From Klebsiella sp. RHBSTW-00484 (GTDB taxonomy: Bacteria > Pseudomonadota > Gammaproteobacteria > Enterobacterales > Enterobacteriaceae): a DNA stretch of 64,000 nt. The stretch's first letter is position 1. Every line of letters begins with the position of its first letter. The notes beneath the pieces were generated by a model that was not told the DNA's origin, did not search any database, and worked only from the letters and a program-made list of their open reading frames with translations. Shown one piece after another: positions 8,218 to 14,342 of this stretch. Position numbers and translations under genes: made by a program. Where the stretch lies: the NCBI RefSeq assembly GCF_013705725.1, contig NZ_CP055481.1, positions 496,001 to 560,000 of the forward strand, in the 5' to 3' direction.

Positions 8218-9591
8218 TTAGTGATTTGAGAACCAGTTAAGCTTATCGCGCAGACCAACCACGCGACCCACAATAATCAGTGCCGGGCTGGCCATCTGCT
8301 GAGCCAGCAAATCCAACTGCTCTAACGTGCCGGTAACGACCTTCTGGGTTACCGCCGTGCCGTTCTCAACGATAGCCGCAGGCATATCCGCCGCCATGCC
8401 GTGAGCAATCAGTTTTTCCCTGATCGCCGGTGCCTGATTCAGGCCCATATAGAACACCAGGGTTTGCTTTTCTACCGCCAGATTTTCCCAGTCCAGTTCG
8501 CCGCCGGTCTTAAGGTGGCCGGTGACCAGACGCACGCCCTGGGCAAAATCGCGATGGGTCAGGGGGATACCAGAATAGGCGGAACAGCCGGAGGCTGCGG
8601 TGATACCCGGGACGACTGAGAAAGGAATGCCGGCGCTGCACAAAGTTTCCAGTTCTTCACCGCCGCGACCAAAGATAAACGGGTCGCCGCCTTTCAGGCG
8701 CACGACGCGTTTTCCGCCCTGGGCTTCGCGCAATAGAATCTGGTTAATCTCTTCCTGCGGCACGCAATGGTAGCCTGAGCGTTTGCCGACGAAGACCCGA
8801 TCGGCATCGCGGCGCACCAGGTTCATAATATCGTCGGAAACCAGACGATCATAAACCACCACATCGGCCTGCTGGATTTGCTGCAACCCTTTGAGGGTTA
8901 GCAGCCCCGCATCGCCAGGGCCCGCGCCAACCAGCACCACTTCACCGCGATGATCCAGCGGCTCGGTCAGTAGCTGTTCCGTGGTATCTGCAACCGCCTG
9001 ACGATCTTCATTCGCCAGAGATTGTGCAAGCCTGTCGCTAACAAACAGCTTCTCCCAGAAACGGCGACGCTCGCTCACGGTCGCAAACTGTTTCTTCACA
9101 CGTGAACGCAATTGCCCGGCGTACTGAGCCAACTGGCCTAAATGGAGCGGCAGAACTGACTCCAGCTTTTCACGCAGCAGGCGCGCCAACACCGGTGAGG
9201 TGCCGCCTGAAGAGACGGCAACCATCAATGGTGAGCGGTCGATAATCGACGGCATGATAAAGCTGGCCTGCTGAGGTGCGTCGACCACGTTGCAAAATAT
9301 TCGCCTTGCTTCTGATGACTCACTGACCTGCTGATTCACCTTTTCGTTGTCGGTAGCAGCAATCGCCAGCCAACAGTTATCCAGCAGAGCAGGGTTAAAC
9401 TCGCCTTTTACCAGGGTGAGCATGTTCGAATCGGCCCACACCTGGAACTGAGGCACAAAATCCAGCGCGTTGACCGTTAATCTGGCTCCCGCGTCGAGTA
9501 ACAGGCGAGCTTTACGTTCGGCAACATCGCCGCCGCCGACTAACAAACAGTCGCGATCGCGTAATTGGCAAAATATAGGCAAATGGTCCAC
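8218..9591 (-). CDS. cysG: Siroheme synthase CysG (trifunctional)
   Basis: 457 residues, as in E. coli. The N-terminal part (about 1-215) is precorrin-2 dehydrogenase/sirohydrochlorin ferrochelatase, with NAD-binding [19 protein letters not shown] and the [19 protein letters not shown] region carrying the regulatory Ser128. The C-terminal part (about 216-457) is uroporphyrinogen-III C-methyltransferase, with [17 protein letters not shown] and [17 protein letters not shown]. It makes siroheme for NirB and for sulfite reductase. It is normally the last gene of nirBDC-cysG; here it is cut off from nirBD by an insertion, though E. coli cysG also has its own weak promoters, so basal supply may persist. 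Confidence 0.97.
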   Translation of the reverse strand: MDHLPIFCQLRDRDCLLVGGGDVAERKARLLLDAGARLTVNALDFVPQFQVWADSNMLTLVKGEFNPALLDNCWLAIAATDNEKVNQQVSESSEARRIFCNVVDAPQQASFIMPSIIDRSPLMVAVSSGGTSPVLARLLREKLESVLPLHLGQLAQYAGQLRSRVKKQFATVSERRRFWEKLFVSDRLAQSLANEDRQAVADTTEQLLTEPLDHRGEVVLVGAGPGDAGLLTLKGLQQIQQADVVVYDRLVSDDIMNLVRRDADRVFVGKRSGYHCVPQEEINQILLREAQGGKRVVRLKGGDPFIFGRGGEELETLCSAGIPFSVVPGITAASGCSAYSGIPLTHRDFAQGVRLVTGHLKTGGELDWENLAVEKQTLVFYMGLNQAPAIREKLIAHGMAADMPAAIVENGTAVTQKVVTGTLEQLDLLAQQMASPALIIVGRVVGLRDKLNWFSNH

Positions 9592-9653
9592 GACATTACC
9601 TCTTAATTATTGGCAGCAGCCTTAGAATCTGGCTATTAGGCTATCTTATTTGT

Positions 9654-9735
9654 CAGGTTGAACCTGGGCAGTGCTCACAATCCTCACGTACTACGTGTAC
9701 GTTCCGGTTGTTCCGCGCCGTCCGTGTTCAACCTG
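9654..9735. repeat. Large interrupted inverted repeat between nirC and cysG
   Basis: CAGGTTGAAC at 9654-9663 is matched exactly by GTTCAACCTG at 9726-9735, with about 60 bp between them that itself contains short dyads (CACGTACTACGTG). The whole could fold as one long hairpin in the nirC-cysG mRNA. It resembles the dispersed GC-rich intergenic repeats of enterobacteria (Box C-like), but the family is not certain. Confidence 0.45.
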
Positions 9736-9751
9736 TCTGCACCGATTACGC

Positions 9752-10558
9752 CTACTGAGCCAGACTCTCAGTCTCGTTAGTTTTTTCCGGAGCTGGGCGC
9801 TCCGATTTCGGCGTAGCATACCAATAACCCAATCCCATAAATACGACACCGGACAAAGTATTGCCGAGTGTTACCCATAACAGATTGTGACCAATTCCCG
9901 CAAGGGTGTAGGCATCGCTGTGATGACCGAACCAGGAGAGGGCAAACAGCGTCATGTTGGCAACGGAGTGCTCATAGCCGGAAGCGATAAACGCCAGCAG
10001 GCACCACCAGATAGCGATAAATTTTGCTGAGCCTTCAGTACGGATCGCCATCCAGATTGCCAGACATACCAGCCAGTTACACAGCGCGCCTTTGAAAAAC
10101 AGCGCCATCGCAGATTGGCTGGTTTTAGCCAGCGCGACGGTGTGAACGAGGCTGGTATCGACCGGCAGCAGACTGCCGCTACCCCAGCTATACAGCAGCG
10201 CCACGAAAATAGAACCGAGCAGGTTGCCCATCCAGGTTTGCGGCAAAATGGCCCACATCTGCCCCTGGCTGATGGTGCCCGCTTTCACGCCCAGAGTCAG
10301 GAACATGGTGTGGCCGGTAAACAATTCAGAACCGGCGATAATCACCAGGGTTAAGGCGATACCAAAAGTGGCGCCCATCACCAGAGGACGAACAGATGGG
10401 TCGAGCAGATTGCCGAGGGTGAAAATAAGGATGATGCCGAGGCCGACATAAGCGCCTGCCATCATCGAGCTGACCCAGAAACTGAATGGATTATTGGCCG
10501 AGAGGCGTGCAATGCGCGCAGCGTTAGCCGCGCACTTGTTTATAGTGTCCGTAAACAT
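9752..10558 (-). CDS. nirC: Nitrite channel NirC
   Basis: 268 residues, a member of the formate/nitrite transporter family of pentameric inner-membrane channels. Six membrane segments are apparent, beginning near residue 27 (FSFWVSSMMAGAYVGLGIIL) and ending near residue 245, with a charged C-terminal tail. FNT family loops are present (AGSELFTGHTM, around residues 75-85, and the ANMTLFAL region). It moves nitrite across the membrane to the cytoplasmic NirBD reductase. The reading frame is intact, but a mobile element sits 31 bp upstream of its start, between it and nirD, so its native co-transcription with nirBD is interrupted. Confidence 0.95.
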   Translation of the reverse strand: MFTDTINKCAANAARIARLSANNPFSFWVSSMMAGAYVGLGIILIFTLGNLLDPSVRPLVMGATFGIALTLVIIAGSELFTGHTMFLTLGVKAGTISQGQMWAILPQTWMGNLLGSIFVALLYSWGSGSLLPVDTSLVHTVALAKTSQSAMALFFKGALCNWLVCLAIWMAIRTEGSAKFIAIWWCLLAFIASGYEHSVANMTLFALSWFGHHSDAYTLAGIGHNLLWVTLGNTLSGVVFMGLGYWYATPKSERPAPEKTNETESLAQ

Positions 10559-10581
10559 ATGATTGATTACCCTTGAGATAT

Positions 10582-10589
10582 AAAAATAA
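10582..10589. repeat. Left copy of the 8 bp target-site duplication
   Basis: AAAAATAA directly abuts the left end of the ISL3-family element and is repeated exactly at its right end (13962-13969). Eight bp is the usual duplication for the ISL3 family. Confidence 0.93.
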
Positions 10590-10613
10590 GGGTAAGCGGA
10601 TTAAATGGTTGAT
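10590..10613 (+). repeat. Left terminal inverted repeat of the ISL3 element
   Basis: 24 bp starting GGGTAAGCGG and ending AATGGTTGAT. It differs from the right end at positions 6, 7 and 14 only. Confidence 0.92.
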
Positions 10614-10676
10614 CTTACCTTTGCATGAGAGTGAGACAGACCGGCATCTCATCGGATTATCTGGTTGATGCTTCAC

Positions 10677-11084
10677 CTACTGCTGGTGCATGTTTCCTTC
10701 GCTAATTCCAGCAAGAACCCCACACGCCTCAACTTCCCGGTCATCGTTGCAACTCGCTCTCAGTGAAACGAGTTGTTTCTCAAGCGCTTGCAGAGCGGTT
10801 ATCTGCGACCGCACATGAGAGATGTGATCATCGAGCAAGGCGTTGACGGCGGTACAAGGCTGATGAGGGTCGTCCTGATAGCTCTGTAGTTCGTGAATCT
10901 CAGCCAGTGACAGGCCCAGGATTCTGCAGCGACGGATGAAGGCCAGCCCCTCACCATGCTTCTCGGTATAGACACGGTAACCGTTGTCCTGCCGATCAGG
11001 CGGCGGCAACAAGCCCTGCTGTTCATAGAAGCGGATCGTCTGTGTTTCGACCCCTACCAACTGCGCCAACTGACCAATGCGCAT
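10677..11084 (-). CDS. cadR: Cd(II)/Pb(II)-responsive MerR-family regulator (CadR/PbrR type)
   Basis: 135 residues. The N-terminal MerR winged helix (MRIGQLAQLVGVETQTIRFYEQQGLL) is followed by a dimerisation coiled coil and a short metal-binding tail. Cys77, Cys112 and Cys121 fit the cysteine set of CadR/PbrR sensors; ZntR in this same window has a different pattern with a CC pair. The ATG at 11084 follows a GGAGG. A TTG 15 bases further upstream would place that Shine-Dalgarno inside the gene and is rejected. It is divergent from the efflux gene it should control. Its transcript runs toward nirC, and no terminator is visible before the element's left end. Confidence 0.88.
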   Translation of the reverse strand: MRIGQLAQLVGVETQTIRFYEQQGLLPPPDRQDNGYRVYTEKHGEGLAFIRRCRILGLSLAEIHELQSYQDDPHQPCTAVNALLDDHISHVRSQITALQALEKQLVSLRASCNDDREVEACGVLAGISEGNMHQQ

Positions 11085-11115
11085 CAGCCTCCTCCCCAAC
11101 GGATTCTTTACTCTA

Positions 11116-11146
11116 TTGACCTTATAGTAGCTTTATAGTTTAAAAT
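11116..11146 (+). promoter_or_regulatory. MerR-type promoter/operator for the efflux gene
   Basis: -35 TTGACC (11116-11121) and -10 TAAAAT (11141-11146) are separated by 19 bp, the over-long spacer typical of promoters that MerR-family activators untwist. An imperfect dyad (TTATAG...TTTATAG) fills the spacer. The regulator gene is divergent and its start lies 32 bp to the left. Confidence 0.75.
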
Positions 11147-11179
11147 GGTACCACAACATTGTTCAAGTGGAGTCGTATC

Positions 11180-12076
11180 ATGAGCAAATCCTGTGGTGGC
11201 GCCTGTGGCGGTGATGCAACGTCCGCAGCGGATACCGATATACAGGCCTCCTCCGAGGCGCCAGGGAGATGGGTCAGTGTTTATGCCGTGCCGAAGATGG
11301 ACTGTCCATCAGAAGAACGAATGATTCGCCTAGCCCTGAACGGCTTTGAGGAGATTCGGGCGCTGTCCTTCGACTTGTCGAACCGCCGGCTGAAGGTCGT
11401 GCATGACGGCGAGGTCGAGCCCGTCACCTCGAAACTGAAGACCTTGGGGCTAGGCGCCTCGCTTCAGGAAACCGTCGCTGCAAATCCGGAGACCATCAAG
11501 GCCGCCGAGTTTTCGGCAGCTTCTGCTAAGCAAGAATCCGGGACCCTGCGCTGGTTGCTCGGCATCAATGCACTTCTGTTCGTGGTGGAAATGACTGCCG
11601 GTCTGATCGCCCGGTCCACCGGCCTGATTGGAGAATCCCTGGACAATTTTGCCGATGCGGCGGTGTACGGGCTTGCCCTTTATGCGGTTGGACATAGCGT
11701 GAAAATGCAGGTACGTGCCGCGCATCTTGCTGGTGTACTGCAACTGATCTTGGCTGTGGGCGTGCTCGTAGAGGTGGTGAGACGCTTTGTATTCGGTAGT
11801 GAGCCTGAATCGCTGGTGATGATGGCTATCGCATTCGTCGCATTGATTGCCAATACCAGTTGTCTGCTGCTCATATCCAAACATCGGGAAGGCGGGGCGC
11901 ACATGAAGGCAAGCTGGATATTCTCGGCCAACGACGTGGTGATCAACCTGGGGGTCATCACCGCCGGCGCCCTGGTCGCGTGGACCGGTTCCAATTATCC
12001 GGATCTGATTATCGGCACCATCGCGGGGGGCATTGTACTTAACGGTGCCAGACGCATTTTGGCGTTGAAGGGTTAA
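11180..12076 (+). CDS. CDF-family heavy-metal efflux transporter with Cys-rich N-terminus
   Basis: 298 residues. The N-terminus is Cys/Gly-rich (SCGGACGG, residues 4-11), followed by a heavy-metal-associated-like domain to about residue 95 (VPKMDCPSEERMIRLALNGF). About six membrane segments follow from residue 115, with the acidic metal-site motifs SLDNFADAAVYG in the second and SANDVVINLG in the fifth, as in cation diffusion facilitators. It should export Cd, Zn, Pb or Co across the inner membrane by proton exchange. ATG at 11180 has GTGGAG 7 bases upstream; a TTG at 11159 does not. It is the second cargo gene of the ISPpu12-type element, often called czcD-like. Confidence 0.85.
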   Translation: MSKSCGGACGGDATSAADTDIQASSEAPGRWVSVYAVPKMDCPSEERMIRLALNGFEEIRALSFDLSNRRLKVVHDGEVEPVTSKLKTLGLGASLQETVAANPETIKAAEFSAASAKQESGTLRWLLGINALLFVVEMTAGLIARSTGLIGESLDNFADAAVYGLALYAVGHSVKMQVRAAHLAGVLQLILAVGVLVEVVRRFVFGSEPESLVMMAIAFVALIANTSCLLLISKHREGGAHMKASWIFSANDVVINLGVITAGALVAWTGSNYPDLIIGTIAGGIVLNGARRILALKG

Positions 12077-12079
12077 ATA

Positions 12080-12592
12080 ATGCTCATTATTGGCAAAAAG
12101 CTCTCGCCGTATGCCCTATTGTCCATATCGGGCCTGCTGGCAGCGTCTGATCAGGCTGTAAAGTGGCTGGTGCAGCAATCAATGGCCTATGGCGAGTATG
12201 TTTCGGTGACCCCGTTCTTTAACTGGGTGCACCTATGGAACACCGGTGCCGCATTCAGTCTTTTTGCGAATGGTGGAGGCTGGCAGCGCTACTTTTTTAT
12301 CGGAATCGCGGTAGTGGTCTCGATTTTTCTGATCAAGCTGATCCTTGAAAATCGTCATAAAGGAGAAGCCATCGCTTACAGTCTTATCCTCGGTGGCGCC
12401 ATGGGCAACCTGATTGACCGGGTCTTTCGCGGCTATGTTGTGGATTCCTTTGATTTCTATTGGCGAGACTGGCATTGGCCGGCCTTCAACCTGGCTGATA
12501 TTGCAATTGTCCTCGGTGCCTTACTTTTCGTTTCCAGCAGCTTGTTGGGTAAAAAAGCAAACACCAATGCCGAGTCGGATGGATCTGACTGA
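12080..12592 (+). CDS. lspA: Lipoprotein signal peptidase II paralogue carried on the element
   Basis: 170 residues, the normal LspA size. Four membrane segments are apparent, together with the family motifs LWNTGAAFS, GGAMGNLIDRV and FNLADIAI. These hold the conserved Asn/Asp residues, including the two catalytic aspartates in NLIDR and NLADI. It removes signal peptides from diacylglyceryl-prolipoproteins and is the globomycin target. It starts 3 bp after the efflux gene, so they are co-transcribed. The host's own lspA should lie elsewhere (ileS-lspA), making this an accessory copy. Why metal-resistance elements carry lspA is not established. Confidence 0.9.
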   Translation: MLIIGKKLSPYALLSISGLLAASDQAVKWLVQQSMAYGEYVSVTPFFNWVHLWNTGAAFSLFANGGGWQRYFFIGIAVVVSIFLIKLILENRHKGEAIAYSLILGGAMGNLIDRVFRGYVVDSFDFYWRDWHWPAFNLADIAIVLGALLFVSSSLLGKKANTNAESDGSD

Positions 12593-12613
12593 CACCTACG
12601 CCTATACAACACC

Positions 12614-13903
12614 ATGACCGAACTTCCCGACAACATCCTTCACCTGCCGCAATACCAAGTACTGGGCTGCAAATCAACCGACGACGAAATGCACTTCCAG
12701 GTGGACGTGCCCGATCCCATCGCCTGCGAGGAATGCGGCGTGCAGGGTGAGTTCGTACGGTTCGGCAAGCGTGACGTTCCCTATCGTGATCTGCCCATCC
12801 ACGGCAAGCGGGTCACTCTCTGGGTGGTCCGCCGCCGATACACCTGCCGGGCCTGCAAGACAACATTCAGGCCCCAGCTACCGGAGATGGTGGACGGATT
12901 CCGTATGACACTGCGGCTGCATGAGTACGTGGAGAAGGAATCCTTCAACCACCCCTACACCTTTGTGGCGGCACAGACCGGCCTGGACGAGAAGACGGTG
13001 CGCGACATCTTCAACGCCCGCGCCGAGTTCCTGGGGCGCTGGCACCGCTTCGAGACGCCCCGCATCCTGGGCATTGACGAGCTATACCTGAACAAGCGCT
13101 ACCGCTGCATTCTGACCAACATTGAGGAGCGAACCCTGCTCGACCTGCTGGCCACCCGCCGCCAGGACGTGGTGACCAACTACCTGATGAAGCTGAAAGA
13201 CCGGCAGAAGGTCGAGATCGTCAGCATGGACATGTGGAACCCCTACCGGGCAGCGGTCAAGGCTGTGCTGCCCCAGGCCCGTATCGTGGTCGATAAGTTC
13301 CATGTGGTGCGCATGGCCAACGATGCCCTAGAGAGAGTGCGCAAGGGCCTCAGAAAGGAGCTGAAACCGTCCCAGAGCCGGACTCTCAAGGGAGACCGGA
13401 AAATCCTGCTGAAACGCGCTCACGAAGTCTCAGACCGGGAGCGCCTCATCATGGAGACCTGGACAGGCGCGTTCCCGCAACTGCTGGCCGCCTACGAGCA
13501 CAAGGAGCGCTTCTACGGCATCTGGGACGCCACCACACGGCTCCAGGCAGAAGCCGCCCTGGACGAGTGGATAGCCACCATCCCGAAGGGCCAAAAGGAA
13601 GTCTGGAGCGATCTGGTCAGGGCAGTGGGAAACTGGCGCGAAGAGACCATGACCTACTTCGAGACGGACATGCCCGTCACCAACGCTTACACGGAGTCCA
13701 TCAACCGACTGGCCAAGGACAAGAACCGTGAAGGGCGCGGTTACTCCTTCGAGGTGATGCGGGCACGAATGCTCTACACCACGAAGCACAAGAAGAAGGC
13801 ACCGACTGCGAAGGTCTCTCCTTTCTACAAGAAAACCATCGGTTACGGACTGCCGGACTTCGCAGAGGAACTCAACTACGGAGTCGATCTATCAACCATC
13901 TGA
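12614..13903 (+). CDS. tnpA: ISL3-family transposase
   Basis: 429 residues. The N-terminal zinc-ribbon-like domain has CEECG and CRACK pairs (residues about 36-80). A helix-turn-helix region follows (around 105-130). The DDE catalytic domain shows Asp in GIDELYLNKRYRC, Asp in IVVDKFHVVRMAND and Glu in TNAYTESINRLAKDKNREG, the last being the strongest ISL3 signature. Frame and catalytic residues are intact. The start is 22 bp after lspA, so the transposase may be transcribed with the metal-inducible cargo genes. The final codons lie about 60 bp from the right end of the element. Confidence 0.95.
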   Translation: MTELPDNILHLPQYQVLGCKSTDDEMHFQVDVPDPIACEECGVQGEFVRFGKRDVPYRDLPIHGKRVTLWVVRRRYTCRACKTTFRPQLPEMVDGFRMTLRLHEYVEKESFNHPYTFVAAQTGLDEKTVRDIFNARAEFLGRWHRFETPRILGIDELYLNKRYRCILTNIEERTLLDLLATRRQDVVTNYLMKLKDRQKVEIVSMDMWNPYRAAVKAVLPQARIVVDKFHVVRMANDALERVRKGLRKELKPSQSRTLKGDRKILLKRAHEVSDRERLIMETWTGAFPQLLAAYEHKERFYGIWDATTRLQAEAALDEWIATIPKGQKEVWSDLVRAVGNWREETMTYFETDMPVTNAYTESINRLAKDKNREGRGYSFEVMRARMLYTTKHKKKAPTAKVSPFYKKTIGYGLPDFAEELNYGVDLSTI

Positions 13904-13916
13904 GGGTGGTATCAGA

Positions 13917-13942
13917 TTGATGGGGTGAAGGTGCCCCATCAA
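13917..13942 (+). terminator. Hairpin after tnpA at the right end of the element
   Basis: TTGATGGGG and CCCCATCAA form a perfect 9 bp stem with an 8-base loop, 14 bp after the transposase stop. It overlaps the inner 5 bases of the right inverted repeat. No clear T run follows, so it may protect the mRNA or block transcription entering from outside rather than terminate strongly. Confidence 0.45.
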
Positions 13943-13961
13943 CCATTAAATCCGTATACCC
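13938..13961 (-). repeat. Right terminal inverted repeat of the ISL3 element
   Basis: 24 bp; read on the minus strand it starts GGGTATACGG and ends AATGGTTGAT. It matches the left end at 21 of 24 positions. Confidence 0.92.
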
Positions 13962-13969
13962 AAAAATAA
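13962..13969. repeat. Right copy of the 8 bp target-site duplication
   Basis: AAAAATAA, identical to 10582-10589. Confidence 0.93.
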
Positions 13970-13980
13970 AAAAGAAATTC

Positions 13981-14006
13981 AAAAAAAGGGAGGCGTTGCG
14001 CCTCCC
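13981..14006 (-). terminator. Terminator or attenuator after nirD
   Basis: On the minus strand a perfect 8 bp stem (GGGAGGCG with CGCCTCCC), 3-base loop and seven T residues follow 9 bp after the nirD stop. It lies between nirD and the insertion point. In the undisturbed operon it would reduce transcription into nirC-cysG. Confidence 0.8.
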
Positions 14007-14015
14007 GTTAATCTA

Positions 14016-14342
14016 TTAACCGCGTAGCTGCACGACGCCGTCTTTCACTCGGGCTTCATAGTGCGCCACCGAATGGCTTTCATCTTCCAGACACAGGCCA
14101 TCGCGCAGGCGGAAACGCTGCTTTTTCAGCGGGCTGGCAACCCACAGCTCGCCCTGATGCTCGGCAATCAGGCCGCGGGACAGGACGCTGGACTCAAAGA
14201 ACGGGTCGATGTTGCTGATCGCAAAAATCTGGTCGCCGTGATAAGGGCGGAAAATTGCCACTTGTTTATCACCTAACAGCGCGCAGACGCCGGTTTCCGG
14301 CACGATGTCATCGAGTTTGCAGATATTTTTCCACTGGCTCAT
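14016..14342 (-). CDS. nirD: Nitrite reductase (NADH) small subunit NirD
   Basis: 108 residues, the same size as E. coli NirD. It has the Rieske-like beta fold (VCALLGDKQVAIFRPYHGDQIFAISNIDPFFESSVLSRGLIAEHQGELWVASP when read in parts) but lacks the CxH...CxxH cluster ligands, as is usual for enterobacterial NirD. It associates with NirB in the cytoplasm. The start overlaps the nirB stop by 4 bp (ATGA), so the subunits are translationally coupled. Confidence 0.96.
   Translation of the reverse strand: MSQWKNICKLDDIVPETGVCALLGDKQVAIFRPYHGDQIFAISNIDPFFESSVLSRGLIAEHQGELWVASPLKKQRFRLRDGLCLEDESHSVAHYEARVKDGVVQLRG

Larger units (their letters stand above)
10590..13961 (+). mobile_element. ISPpu12-type ISL3-family insertion element carrying metal-resistance genes
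   Basis: A complete 3,372 bp element. Its ends are 24 bp imperfect inverted repeats (21 of 24 match), flanked by the exact 8 bp duplication AAAAATAA. Contents from left to right are a cadR-like regulator on the minus strand, then a CDF efflux gene, lspA and an ISL3 transposase on the plus strand. This gene set, the length and the ends agree with what I recall of ISPpu12 from the Pseudomonas TOL plasmid pWW0. It lies between nirD and nirC. The perfect duplication and open transposase frame indicate a recent, probably still mobile, insertion. Confidence 0.93.

Noticed and set aside
9671..9880. 69-codon frame starting within the nirC-cysG repeat
   Set aside because: It runs through the inverted repeat into antisense nirC, with no ribosome-binding site and no known family.
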